Positions 15,226-23,641 of a stretch of 35,567 nucleotides of DNA are shown one piece after another. The position numbers and the translations under genes were made by a program. The notes under the pieces were generated by a model. That model was not told the DNA's origin. It ran no database searches and saw only the letters and a program-made list of their open reading frames with translations. Source of the DNA: Hydrocarboniphaga sp. (GTDB taxonomy: Bacteria; Pseudomonadota; Gammaproteobacteria; Nevskiales; Nevskiaceae); contig NZ_JAQGNT010000058.1 of the NCBI RefSeq assembly GCF_028291725.1, positions 1 through 35,567 of the forward strand, given 5' to 3'. The number at the start of each line of letters is the position of its first letter. Position 1 is the first letter of the stretch.

Positions 15226-16446
15226 ATGCTGTCCAATCTTCCCCATATCCCTTCCCATGTCCCGCCCGAGATCGCAGGTCCCTTCGTGCTGACGCCGCGG
15301 ACCACCAGCTACGTCGATCCTTTCGCCGAGCTGGTGCCGAAGATTCACGAGGGGCCGGCAGTGTTCTGGGGCACGGACATCTTCCCGGGGCCGACAGGCG
15401 GCGGCTGGGTGATCCGGCGCAACGAGGATCTCAAGGCGGTCTACGACAACACCAGCGAGGTGATGAAGCGCGGCAACACGCAGTTCGCCGCGATGATCGG
15501 CGAGAGCTGGGACATCATTCCCACCGAACTCGACCCGCCGACGCATACCGCGTTTCGCACGGCGCTGAATCCGCTGTATACGCCCAAGAAGATGGCGGAG
15601 CTGGAGCAGAAGGTGCGCGAGCGCTCGCAGGGCCTGATCGCGCGCATCAAGGATCGCGACGGCTGCGACTTCATCAAGGACTACGCGATCCCGTTTCCGG
15701 TCTCGATCTTCCTCGATCTCATGGGCCTGCCGCAGGACCGCATGCAGGAGTTCCTCGACTGGGAGAGCGCGCTGGTCCATGCGCCGACCTGGGAAGTGCG
15801 CGGCCAGGCGGTGAGGCTGGCCAAGGACATGCTCTACCAGGCCGTCGATGCGCGCATCGCCGATCCGGCCGACGACCTCATCAGCCAGGTGATCAGGCTG
15901 CGCGTCAACGGCCGTCCCTGGTCGCGCGAGGAGGTGTTCGGGCACTGCTTCAATCTGTTCCTGGGCGGGCTCGATACGGTGACGGCCAACCTCGGCCTGC
16001 ACTTCTATCATCTGGCGCGCCATCCCGAGCTGCAGCGCGAGCTGCGCGAGGATCCGTCGAAGATCGACAACGCACTGCAGGAGCTGCTGCGCGCCTACGC
16101 GGCCGTGACCACGTTCCGCCTGTGCAAGCAGGATTTCACGCTGCACGGCGTCACCATCAAGGCCGGTGATCGTATCGCCATGTCGACGCCGCTGGGCTCC
16201 AACGATCCGGAGGCGTTCCCGAATCCGCAGACCATCGACATCCAGCGCCGGCCGGTGCACCTGACTTTCGGTTTCGGCCTGCATCGCTGCCTGGGCGCGC
16301 ATCTGGCGCGGCGCGAGCTGGACGTCTCGCTGCGCGAGATGCTGCTGGCGATCCCGGAGTTCCGCCTCAAGGAAGGCTTCAAGACGCCGTTCCTGCTCAG
16401 CAACGTGATCCACGTGAACGAGTTGCAGTTGGTCTGGAATCGCTGA
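15226..16446 (+). CDS. Cytochrome P450 no. 2
   Basis: Soluble bacterial P450, 406 aa. The heme loop is FGFGLHRC355LGAHLAR, the I-helix has GGLDTVTAN, and the K-helix ExxR lies in QELLRAY. It is clearly related to P450 no. 1 (shared PKKMAELE and RAYAAVTT blocks). The chosen ATG has only a weak ribosome site but is supported by alignment with the other P450. It is first in a unit with a distant AveC-like membrane protein and an AraC regulator, echoing the AveC-P450 pairing of the previous operon. It probably oxidises a related intermediate. Redox partners are not encoded nearby. Confidence 0.94.
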   Translation: MLSNLPHIPSHVPPEIAGPFVLTPRTTSYVDPFAELVPKIHEGPAVFWGTDIFPGPTGGGWVIRRNEDLKAVYDNTSEVMKRGNTQFAAMIGESWDIIPTELDPPTHTAFRTALNPLYTPKKMAELEQKVRERSQGLIARIKDRDGCDFIKDYAIPFPVSIFLDLMGLPQDRMQEFLDWESALVHAPTWEVRGQAVRLAKDMLYQAVDARIADPADDLISQVIRLRVNGRPWSREEVFGHCFNLFLGGLDTVTANLGLHFYHLARHPELQRELREDPSKIDNALQELLRAYAAVTTFRLCKQDFTLHGVTIKAGDRIAMSTPLGSNDPEAFPNPQTIDIQRRPVHLTFGFGLHRCLGAHLARRELDVSLREMLLAIPEFRLKEGFKTPFLLSNVIHVNELQLVWNR

Positions 16447-16449
16447 GCC

Positions 16450-17226
16450 ATGAGCACCATACCCAGCGCTGCGACCTACCTCGCCGGTGAAGGCGCGCTG
16501 GGCGTGGAGATCGGCAGCGTGGCCATCGCGCTCGCGCTGCTGGTCGGCTACGGGCTGGAGGCACGCCGGCGCGGCTCGCTGAGCATCCCGGCGCTGTGCG
16601 CGATCGCTGGCCTGGGCATCTTCTGGCAGGAGTTCTATGCCGACTGGGGCGCCTACCTGCTGTGGAGCCCGAGCTTCCACATGATGCCGTGGAAGTCGAC
16701 GCTGTGGACCACGCCGGACAAGCCCTGGTTCGTGATCTGCTCGTACCCGGTGTTCATGTGGTCGGCGTTCGCGGCGATGCTGTGGGCGACGCGCCGCGCG
16801 ATCCGCAGGTTCCCGGCCACGTCGCCGCTGCTGGTCTGCCTGCTCACGGCGGCGCCGGCCCTGTTCGCGATCAACCTCGCCTTCGAGGCGGTGTCGGTGG
16901 CCTACGCGGGCCAGTGGTCGTATGTCGACGTGATCGGCCCGGCGCTGTCGACCGCCAAGGGACAGCAGCCGATTCTCTATCCGGGCATTCCCTTCGGACT
17001 GTTCGGCGGCGTGACTTGCTACCTGATCCTGCGGCAGGACGTCGCTGGCCGTCCGAGCTTCGAGCGCCTGCTGCGTCCCGACCGGTTTCCGGCGGGATGG
17101 AGACGCGAGGCCCTGCGTGCGCTGAGCTGGCTGCTGGTCTGGAATCTCAGCTACTGGCTGCTGCTGTGCACGCCGGTGATCGCGATCCGCGAAATCTTCG
17201 GCGAGGCCAGCGCGCTGGTTCCGTGA
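16450..17226 (+). CDS. AveC-like (distant) polytopic membrane protein
   Basis: A 258-aa inner-membrane protein with about six to seven hydrophobic segments. I see no single textbook motif, but the order of features parallels the AveC-like protein at 8877. WQEFYADWGAY is followed by a MPWKS..WTTPDKPW extramembrane stretch (like the DP..N...W..iPGW..P segment). Then comes a NLAFEAVSVAYAGQWSYVD helix (like the E...G...YPG segment) and a YPGIPFG block. It begins 4 nt after the P450 no. 2 stop and overlaps the AraC gene, so it belongs to one transcript. It may be a shortened AveC relative, or a separate family of similar topology. Function unknown. Confidence 0.7.
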   Translation: MSTIPSAATYLAGEGALGVEIGSVAIALALLVGYGLEARRRGSLSIPALCAIAGLGIFWQEFYADWGAYLLWSPSFHMMPWKSTLWTTPDKPWFVICSYPVFMWSAFAAMLWATRRAIRRFPATSPLLVCLLTAAPALFAINLAFEAVSVAYAGQWSYVDVIGPALSTAKGQQPILYPGIPFGLFGGVTCYLILRQDVAGRPSFERLLRPDRFPAGWRREALRALSWLLVWNLSYWLLLCTPVIAIREIFGEASALVP

Positions 17227-18290
17227 ACGAGCGCGCCGAGAAATCCCTTATGCCCAGCCCCGCAGCCAGCGCACACCGCAGCCTCGCCCATGCCGACCGC
17301 AGGCAGGGCGGCGCATCGTCACTGCTGAATCATGGCCTGCGTTCGCGGCTGTTCGACGTCTCGTACAGCGAGGCCCGCGCGCAGCTGTCGGCCATGGATT
17401 GCGAGATTCTGCATTGCGAGTGGGAGCGTCCGACGCGCACGCGCGAGCGCCTCGACGATCATGTGCTGTGGATGTCGCTGTCGACGCGCCCCGCGCGCAC
17501 TTCGCTGCAGCTCACGCCGCTGAACGGCCACGCCTGCACCACCGGCTCGGTCAACTTCCTGCCGGCCGGCCAGGTTCTGCTGGCGCAGTCCGACGGCGGA
17601 CCGCAGCAGTTGCTGCTGTGCCGCATCAAGCCGGCGCGGCTGGAAGCCTTGCTGGGCCAGCAGCTGGAGTTCGGCGTCGCCGAGCTGGTGGCCGGGCTCG
17701 ACGTGCGTGATCGCGATATCCGCTGCACGCTGATGCGCATGGCGCGCGAGATGCGCGTGCCGGGCCTCGCCAGCCAGGGGCTGCTGGAAGCGCTGGCAAC
17801 CTCGCTGCTGATCGATCTTGGCCGCCATCTGCAGATGCGGCGCGTCGTCGAGCAGCGCGAGGCCGGCAGTCTCGCGCCCTGGCAGCTCAAGCGCATCTGC
17901 GATCGCGCGGAAAGCGATGCTCCGCCGCGGCTGGCCGACATGGCCGAGCTTTGCGGCATCAGCGTGCGCCAGCTGATCCGCGCGTTCAAGGCGACCACGG
18001 GCGAAACCGTGCATGCCTACCTGGAGGCGGCCCGCATCGCGCGCGCCTGCAGCCTGCTTGCCGGGACCGATCTGCCGCTCAAGGCGATTGCGATCCAGCT
18101 CGGCTTTCACCATGCGGCCAATTTCAGCGTCGCGTTTCGCCGCTCCACGCAGGAGGCGCCGAGCGCCTACCGGCTGCGCGTACGCGCCCATGGTTCGACG
18201 CCGCGCAACGAGTCGCGCCGCGCTCAAGGCATGGCCGATGAAGCGCGTCCCGCGTCCGCGGCCTCTTCCGTTTCCCAAGCGGGCGCCTGA
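17223..18290 (+). CDS. AraC family transcriptional regulator
   Basis: A 355-aa regulator with an N-terminal sensing domain (residues ~1-250) and the C-terminal double helix-turn-helix typical of AraC/XylS. First HTH: LADMAELCGISVRQLIRAFKA. Second: PLKAIAIQLGFHHAANFSVAFRR, then the PSAYR tail. GTG 17223 overlaps the upstream stop (GTGA), suggesting coupling; ATG 17250 is an alternative start giving 346 aa. It shares the operon with P450 no. 2 and could act as activator of this or the TonB-receptor unit. AraC proteins usually bind direct repeats, so it is not the obvious reader of the 19-bp dyads. Confidence 0.92.
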   Translation: MNERAEKSLMPSPAASAHRSLAHADRRQGGASSLLNHGLRSRLFDVSYSEARAQLSAMDCEILHCEWERPTRTRERLDDHVLWMSLSTRPARTSLQLTPLNGHACTTGSVNFLPAGQVLLAQSDGGPQQLLLCRIKPARLEALLGQQLEFGVAELVAGLDVRDRDIRCTLMRMAREMRVPGLASQGLLEALATSLLIDLGRHLQMRRVVEQREAGSLAPWQLKRICDRAESDAPPRLADMAELCGISVRQLIRAFKATTGETVHAYLEAARIARACSLLAGTDLPLKAIAIQLGFHHAANFSVAFRRSTQEAPSAYRLRVRAHGSTPRNESRRAQGMADEARPASAASSVSQAGA

Positions 18291-18350
18291 GCGATCCGCC
18301 GGTTTGCGCACGCACGACATCGTTTCGACACATCATCCAGGAGCAGAAAA

Positions 18351-19625
18351 ATGACGCAGGTTTCCGCGGGTCGCAAGCAACGCTGCGGTGTGATCGGCAT
18401 GGGCATGATCGGCGCGGGCGTCGCCGCCTGCCTGGTACGCAAGGGCAGGGAGGTGAGCGGCTTCGACGTGCGTCCCGCAGCTGTAGCTGCGGTTGAAGGC
18501 GTCAATGCCTGCGTCTCGCCTGCCGAAGTCGCGAGCCATTCCGACGTCATCGTCGTGTCGGTGGTCAATGCGCAGCAGGCCGAGTCGGTGATCTTCGGTG
18601 AGAACGGCATTGCCAGTTCGGCGCGGCCGGATCTGGTGGTGGCGCTGATGAGCACCATCCGCGTGCCCATCGTGCGCGAACTCGCGCAGCGCGCGGCCGA
18701 CAGCGGTTTCAAGCTGATCGATGTGGCGATCACCACCGGCGGTGGCTCGGTTGCCAATGGCGGCTCCGCACTCATGGCCGGCGGCGACACCGAGACCATC
18801 GAGTCGGTGCGCGGCGTGATGGAAGACTTCGCCGTGCTGTTCTCGCACATGGGACCGCTGGGCGCCGGCATGGCGGCCAAAGTCGCGCGCAACATCATGC
18901 ATTACGGCGCCACGCTGGGCGCCTACGAAGGCGGCCTGCTGGCCGAGGCGGCCGGTGTCGATATCGCCAAGCTCATTGACGTGATCCGCAAGAGCGACCC
19001 GCACAACATCATGAGCACGGTGTTGCTGGAGAAGCGCGGCACCCAGCCGCTGCAAGGCTTGCCCGAAGAGACCATGGAGCAGTTCCGCGGCTGGGCCAAC
19101 CTGCTCTACAAGGATCTCGATGCCGGCATCGATCTGGCCGACAGCCTCAACGTCGAAGTCCCCGGCGCGCGGCTGTCGATGGAACGCGGCGACCTGATCT
19201 ATGGCCTGCCGCCCGGTACCACGCCGCATGGTCCGAAGCTCGACGAGGACTCGAAAGTGCGCGGCCTGCAGATGATGGACGAGGTCTACGGCAAGGGCAC
19301 CGTGCCGATGCCGCCGGCCTCGATGGAATTGCCGCCCTACATCGACGCCACCGTGCGCTGGCTGTTCGGCGACGTGTGGTCGCGGCCGGCGCTGTCGATC
19401 CGTGACCGCCGCATGCTCGTGATCGGCGCCACCGCGCAGATGAGCCGCGCCGACCTGATCGAAATCCAGGTCACCGGCGCGCTCAAGAACAAGGAGCTCA
19501 CCGAAGAGCAGTGCAACGAGATGGTGCTGCAGCTGGCGTTCTACTGTGGCTGGGGCAACGGTACCGCGGTTCACAACGGCGTCACCGCCGCGCTCAAGAA
19601 GCATAGGGAATCGAAAGGCGCCTAG
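18351..19625 (+). CDS. 6PGDH/3-hydroxyisobutyrate dehydrogenase-like protein fused to CMD-like domain
   Basis: A 424-aa two-domain fusion. Residues ~10-300 form a beta-hydroxyacid dehydrogenase: NAD(P) motif G16-M-G18-M-I-G21, substrate loop TTGGGSVANGGS, and the catalytic-type lysine K177 in AAKVARNIM. Residues ~310-420 resemble carboxymuconolactone decarboxylase/AhpD-like proteins: SIRDRRMLVIGATAQM, then EIQVTGALKNKELTEEQ and LQLAFYCGWGNG. No CxxC is present, so peroxidase activity is unlikely. It may oxidise a hydroxy acid and then decarboxylate or isomerise the product; this is inference. The ATG follows AGGAGCAG. It comes 60 bp after the AraC gene and is likely in the same transcript. 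Confidence 0.85.
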   Translation: MTQVSAGRKQRCGVIGMGMIGAGVAACLVRKGREVSGFDVRPAAVAAVEGVNACVSPAEVASHSDVIVVSVVNAQQAESVIFGENGIASSARPDLVVALMSTIRVPIVRELAQRAADSGFKLIDVAITTGGGSVANGGSALMAGGDTETIESVRGVMEDFAVLFSHMGPLGAGMAAKVARNIMHYGATLGAYEGGLLAEAAGVDIAKLIDVIRKSDPHNIMSTVLLEKRGTQPLQGLPEETMEQFRGWANLLYKDLDAGIDLADSLNVEVPGARLSMERGDLIYGLPPGTTPHGPKLDEDSKVRGLQMMDEVYGKGTVPMPPASMELPPYIDATVRWLFGDVWSRPALSIRDRRMLVIGATAQMSRADLIEIQVTGALKNKELTEEQCNEMVLQLAFYCGWGNGTAVHNGVTAALKKHRESKGA

Positions 19626-19938
19626 TGTCGTGAGTCAGAAGCGGTCGGCGTGAAATGGAAAGTCCGAGGTGCAGGCGTAACAGTCTCTGCGTGCCGCCGC
19701 TCCTCGCTCCTCCTATGCTTGTCAGTAGCGATCACTGATCGCTTTTCAAAAAAAATAATCGCAAGAAGAGCCCAGGAGGCATGTTGCAGGCCGCATGGCC
19801 TGCGTGCCTCGAACAGGTCGCCTGACGACTGTGGGCCGGGTCATTCGCAGTGATCGAATGCGCGTTGGTTTCGGGTGCGCCTGACGGTGTGCCCAGCGAT
19901 ACGCAGTGCCAATACTAAAACGTCCTTTTGGGGGAGAC
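19626..19938. other. Intergenic region upstream of TonB receptor
   Basis: 313 bp without a gene. It contains the terminator-like dyad at 19727-19747, an A-rich run (about 19748-19756) and a second small dyad, CATTCG (19842-19847) / CGAATG (19855-19860). The receptor's ribosome site GGGGGAG lies at the end. A half-match to the 19-bp operator (CACTGAT, 19733-19739) has no good second half. The receptor probably has its own promoter here. Confidence 0.5.
19727..19747 (+). terminator. Probable intrinsic terminator after dehydrogenase-CMD gene
   Basis: A perfect dyad, AGCGATC-ACT-GATCGCT (19727-19743), is followed by TTTTC and then a run of A on the same strand. A 7-bp stem with a 3-nt loop and a short U tract is compatible with a modest rho-independent terminator. 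The same symmetry could instead be an operator. Confidence 0.45.
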
Positions 19939-22395
19939 ATGAGAAAAGATTCGAGACAGATGATTCTGGTGCGGGCGGCGACTTTTGCTGCCGGTACGCT
20001 GGTTGCGGCTTCCGCCGCGGCCGAACAGCTCACGCCGGCCGATGCGGCGGCGGAGCCGCAGGCACCGATGCAGGCCACCGACCCGGTTGCTGATCCCGCC
20101 GCTGCCGCGGCGCCCGAAGCACCCGCCGCCGCTGCCGCCGAAACCGGTGGCGAGCGCCAGATCGAAGAAATCGTCGTGACCGCGCGCCGCAAGGCCGAGA
20201 ACCTGCAGGTCGTTCCGACCTCGATCACCGCTTTCAGCGAAGAGTCGCTGCGCCAGGGCTCCATCCAGTCGACCAACGACCTGCAATTCATGACGCCCGG
20301 CGTGGTGTTCACCAGCTCGGGCTCTGCGGAAGCAACACTGCTGACCATTCGCGGACAGTCCAAGTCCGCGGTGGGCTCGGGCCTGCCCGGCGTGGTGACC
20401 TATCTCAACGATGTGCCGATGCCCACTGCCGGCAGCGTCGTGCCGGCCTACGACATGAGTTCGATCCAGGTGCTCAAGGGGCCGCAGGGCACGCTGTTCG
20501 GCCGCAACACCACCGGCGGCGCGCTGCTGGTCTACACCAAAGCTCCAACTTATGAGTGGGATGGCTACGGCCAGGTGCAGCAGAGCAACTACAGCGGCAA
20601 GCAGTTCGAGGGAGCGGTCAACGTGCCGCTGATCGACGACAAGGCCGCCGTGCGAATCGCCACGCAGATCACACGGCGCGAAGGCTACACGCGCAATCTC
20701 GGCGTCGGCTCGCCCGACCTGGACAACCGGCACAAGGATTCCTTCCGCGTGTCGCTGCTGCTGGAGCCGATCGAGAATCTCAAGAGCACCACGGTTTTCG
20801 ACTATCTCAACACCGAGGAGAACGGTACCTCGGCGATCCTGGGCCAGGTGCTGGCGACCGGCGCCATCCGCACGCCTTCGCTCGCGCCGTACTTCAACTG
20901 CGGCACCTCGGTCGATTGCGACGAGGACCTGCAGTTCGAGCGGCAGCAGGCCTGGGGCCCGCGTACCACCTCGTCCAACCTCGACATGAAGAACGCCGCG
21001 CGCGTCTGGGGTGCGTCCAACACCAGCGCCTACGACTTCGGCTCCGTCACCTTCAAGAACATCCTCGCCTATCGCGAATCCAAGACCGCGTACGACAACA
21101 GCGCCGACGGTGTCACCATGGCGGTGCTCGACGCCACGCACGTGGTGATCCATACCCAGCAGCTCAGCGAGGAAATGCAGCTGCTGGGCAAGCTGTTCGA
21201 CGACAGGCTCGACTACACGCTGGGCGCGTTCTACCTCAAGAGCGAGCCGGGCGGCCCGCAGGGCACGGCGCTGGATACGCTGCGTCCACCGCAGGTGCCG
21301 CAGGATTCCTATCCCAACAGCCGCGACAGCCAGCAGCACTTCACCGACACCAGCAAGGCGGTGTTCGCGCAGATCGCCTATGACCTTTCCGAGTTCGCGG
21401 AAGGCGTCAAGTTCAATCTCGGCGGCCGCTACACCGAGGATCAGCAGAAAGGCTGTTCGCTGACCACGTCGCTGAACGCGCCGCTGGTGGACCCCGACGA
21501 CTGCGCCACATCCGTGGGCCTCAACAACACGCCGGCCTATGTCGGCAAGGTGAAGTCCAATGCCGTGACCTGGACCGTGGGCCTGGACTGGCAGATCGAC
21601 AAGGACCTGTTCGGCTACATCACTTCGCGGCGCGGCTATCGTGGCGGCGGCTTCAACGGCCCCAAGCTCGCGGACTCGCTGTCGGCCTACCAGACTTTCA
21701 AGCCGGAGACGCTGACCGACGTCGAGATCGGCCTCAAGAGTGACTGGTCGGTGGGCGACTGGGTGGGCCGCTTCAACATCTCGGCCTATCGCGGCAAGTA
21801 CGACGACATCCAGGGCGTGGTCACGGTGCCGCCGAATCTCGATGGCGACAACAACACCTCCAACGATCCGGCGTCGAACCAGCTGATCGTCAACAACAGC
21901 AAGGGCACCATCCAGGGCGGCGAGCTGTCCGCTTCGGTTTCGCCGGTGCAGGGCCTCACGCTGAACCTGGGCGGCGCCTACACCGACGCGAAGAAGGACC
22001 CGGGCGAATTCAACGGATCGGTGACGCCGGCGCCGCCGTTTTTCTACACACCCGAGTGGACGCAGAACGCCGATCTTCGCTACGTGGTGCCGCTGGGCGG
22101 CAGTCTCGGCGGCGAAGTCACTGCCAGCCTCAGCTACTACCACGTCAGCAGCGAGGAACTGCGCGACTACCATGCCGCGGCCTATGGCGTGGCCAATTCG
22201 CGGATCGAGTGGGGTTCGGTGGGCAATACGGCGCTGGACGTCGGCCTGTTCGTGCGCAACCTCAGCAACAGGGAATACGTGACCGCGCCGTCGATCGCCA
22301 GCAACGCGCTGGGCTTCGCCACGGTGGCCTACGGCGAGCCGCGGATCTACGGCATCGACCTGCGCTATCGCTTCGGTATGTCGTCGAGCCGTTAG
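19939..22395 (+). CDS. TonB-dependent outer-membrane receptor
   Basis: Outer-membrane active transporter energised by TonB-ExbBD, 818 aa. An N-terminal signal peptide (MRKDSRQ..., hydrophobic LVRAATFAAGTLVAAS, cleavage near AAA-EQ) is followed by an Ala/Pro-rich linker. A TonB-box/plug start at ~E76 reads EEIVVTARRKAENLQ. The plug continues with SITAFS..., NDLQFMTPGV and the QVLKGPQGTLFGRNTTGGA block. The long beta-barrel ends in YGIDLRYRFGM. ATG 19939 is preceded by GGGGGAG; the frame is open further upstream from a GTG. The AEN..VVPTSITAF style is that of receptors often linked to uptake of organic compounds rather than siderophores. It probably imports the pathway substrate; the ligand is unknown. 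Confidence 0.95.
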   Translation: MRKDSRQMILVRAATFAAGTLVAASAAAEQLTPADAAAEPQAPMQATDPVADPAAAAAPEAPAAAAAETGGERQIEEIVVTARRKAENLQVVPTSITAFSEESLRQGSIQSTNDLQFMTPGVVFTSSGSAEATLLTIRGQSKSAVGSGLPGVVTYLNDVPMPTAGSVVPAYDMSSIQVLKGPQGTLFGRNTTGGALLVYTKAPTYEWDGYGQVQQSNYSGKQFEGAVNVPLIDDKAAVRIATQITRREGYTRNLGVGSPDLDNRHKDSFRVSLLLEPIENLKSTTVFDYLNTEENGTSAILGQVLATGAIRTPSLAPYFNCGTSVDCDEDLQFERQQAWGPRTTSSNLDMKNAARVWGASNTSAYDFGSVTFKNILAYRESKTAYDNSADGVTMAVLDATHVVIHTQQLSEEMQLLGKLFDDRLDYTLGAFYLKSEPGGPQGTALDTLRPPQVPQDSYPNSRDSQQHFTDTSKAVFAQIAYDLSEFAEGVKFNLGGRYTEDQQKGCSLTTSLNAPLVDPDDCATSVGLNNTPAYVGKVKSNAVTWTVGLDWQIDKDLFGYITSRRGYRGGGFNGPKLADSLSAYQTFKPETLTDVEIGLKSDWSVGDWVGRFNISAYRGKYDDIQGVVTVPPNLDGDNNTSNDPASNQLIVNNSKGTIQGGELSASVSPVQGLTLNLGGAYTDAKKDPGEFNGSVTPAPPFFYTPEWTQNADLRYVVPLGGSLGGEVTASLSYYHVSSEELRDYHAAAYGVANSRIEWGSVGNTALDVGLFVRNLSNREYVTAPSIASNALGFATVAYGEPRIYGIDLRYRFGMSSSR

Positions 22396-22410
22396 TCATC
22401 GAGGGGCACC

Positions 22411-22468
22411 GTCGCGGGCATGGCTCGCTCCTGCAAGTTCTGCTGTAGGAGCGGGCCATGCCCGCGAC
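22411..22468. repeat. REP-like imperfect palindrome / bidirectional terminator
   Basis: Arms 22411-22432 and 22447-22468 are complementary over 22 bp with a single T-G wobble, around a 14-nt loop. The GTAGGAGCG...GCGAC composition is that of REP elements common in Pseudomonas- and Xanthomonas-like genomes. It lies exactly between the ends of the convergent TonB receptor and sulfotransferase genes, where it could end both transcripts. Confidence 0.75.
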
Positions 22469-22485
22469 CTTGGTACCCGGCAGCC

Positions 22486-23637
22486 TTACCGGCCGTCCAC
22501 CCGTTGCGCGATGCCGCCGTCGGTATAGAACGCATATCGCTGCGCCAGCCCGGCCGCATCGAGCCCGAAGAATCCCGGATCGACCTTGTGCAGGCCCTGC
22601 GGATTCACGTCCTGCCAGGCACGCACGCGCGCATCGAACGCGCCATCGAGCCGCCAGCCGAGCCTCTGGTAGAGCTTGTGAATCTGCTCGACCGGATCGA
22701 CTGTCTGCCGGCGGTGCGAGACGTCGAAGAATCGCGCCTCGCCGACGCGCCTGCGGAACGCCAGCGTGCGCTCCAGCGCCAAAGCCCATTGCTGCGCCTG
22801 CGCGCGGCCGAAGCTCACCGGCTGCGGGTTGTCGACGAAGGCGCAGCGGATCTGGTGCATCAGCGAGCACAGCGAAGGCAGGGCCTTGACCGGATCGCGG
22901 TGCGTCATCACGAACTGCGCGTCGGCATACACCGAATCCAGCGCATCGAGCGCGAACATGTGCGCCGGCGTGCGCACGAACCAGCGGCGCGGCCCGCTCT
23001 GCCATTGCAGCAGCTTGAGCACACGGCGGTGATAGCGGTAAGCCGGCCGCATGTCGAAGCCGTCGGAGATCACCCATTGCACGTAGCTCGGTACGTGCAT
23101 GAAGGCTTCCAGCGCCGAGGTGGAGAACGACAGCTGCAGCAGCGTGTAGCACTCCTGCGGGCCTTCCACGCCGCGCGGCAGCATGTTGCGCAGCTGCGGC
23201 ACCAGGGCTTCGAAAGCGTCGGCTGCAGCCTGGGCCGCGGCGATGCGCGGATCGCGGTCGGAGGCAGCGGCCCGCGGCTGCGGGCAGGGGCGGCCGGATT
23301 CCCACTCGCGCAGCACGCGCGTGTCCGGGTCCAGCGACAGCATGTAGCCCAGCGCGGTGCTGCCGGTGCGCGGCAGGCCGATGCCGAACAGCGGCGCCAC
23401 GATCTGCTCGTCTTCGATCTCCGGATGCCGCGCATACCAGCTCTCGATCTCGAGCCGGTTGATCAGCGAGGCCACCAGTATCTCCGGCACCGCGTGGCTC
23501 CCCACTTCCGACAGCCGGCTTTCGCCGTTGATCGACTCCACCAGCCGCTGCAGCGGCAGCAGGAAGGACTCGTCGCCGAAGTCGCGCAGGCCGCTGCGCG
23601 CACGGGCCTGGTCGAGCAGCTGGCTGGCCTGGATCAT
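22486..23637 (-). CDS. Sulfotransferase family protein
   Basis: PAPS-dependent sulfotransferase fold (Sulfotransfer_3 type), 383 aa. The 5'-phosphosulfate loop is G87-L-P-R-T-G-S93-T94 and the 3'-phosphate segment is VMTHRDPVKALPSL. Helical N-terminal residues 1-70 and the WFVRTPAHM motif are also typical. Family members transfer sulfate to hydroxyls of lipids, sterols or glycans, though many bacterial ones are uncharacterised. It is last in the minus-strand SDR operon, starting 4 nt after the epimerase-like gene ends. A second sulfotransferase of the same broad family lies at 26951; the two are clearly different in sequence. Confidence 0.9.
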   Translation of the reverse strand: MIQASQLLDQARARSGLRDFGDESFLLPLQRLVESINGESRLSEVGSHAVPEILVASLINRLEIESWYARHPEIEDEQIVAPLFGIGLPRTGSTALGYMLSLDPDTRVLREWESGRPCPQPRAAASDRDPRIAAAQAAADAFEALVPQLRNMLPRGVEGPQECYTLLQLSFSTSALEAFMHVPSYVQWVISDGFDMRPAYRYHRRVLKLLQWQSGPRRWFVRTPAHMFALDALDSVYADAQFVMTHRDPVKALPSLCSLMHQIRCAFVDNPQPVSFGRAQAQQWALALERTLAFRRRVGEARFFDVSHRRQTVDPVEQIHKLYQRLGWRLDGAFDARVRAWQDVNPQGLHKVDPGFFGLDAAGLAQRYAFYTDGGIAQRVDGR

Positions 23638-23641
23638 CGCT

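Noticed and set aside
19733-19751. Possible degenerate copy of the 19-bp operator upstream of the TonB receptor
   Set aside because: Only the left half (CACTGAT) fits; the right half (TTCAAAA) matches weakly, and the site overlaps a terminator-like dyad.
19915-22173. 752-codon minus-strand open frame opposite the TonB receptor
   Set aside because: The receptor has a signal peptide, plug and barrel signatures on the plus strand. The antisense frame has no recognisable motif and shadow composition.
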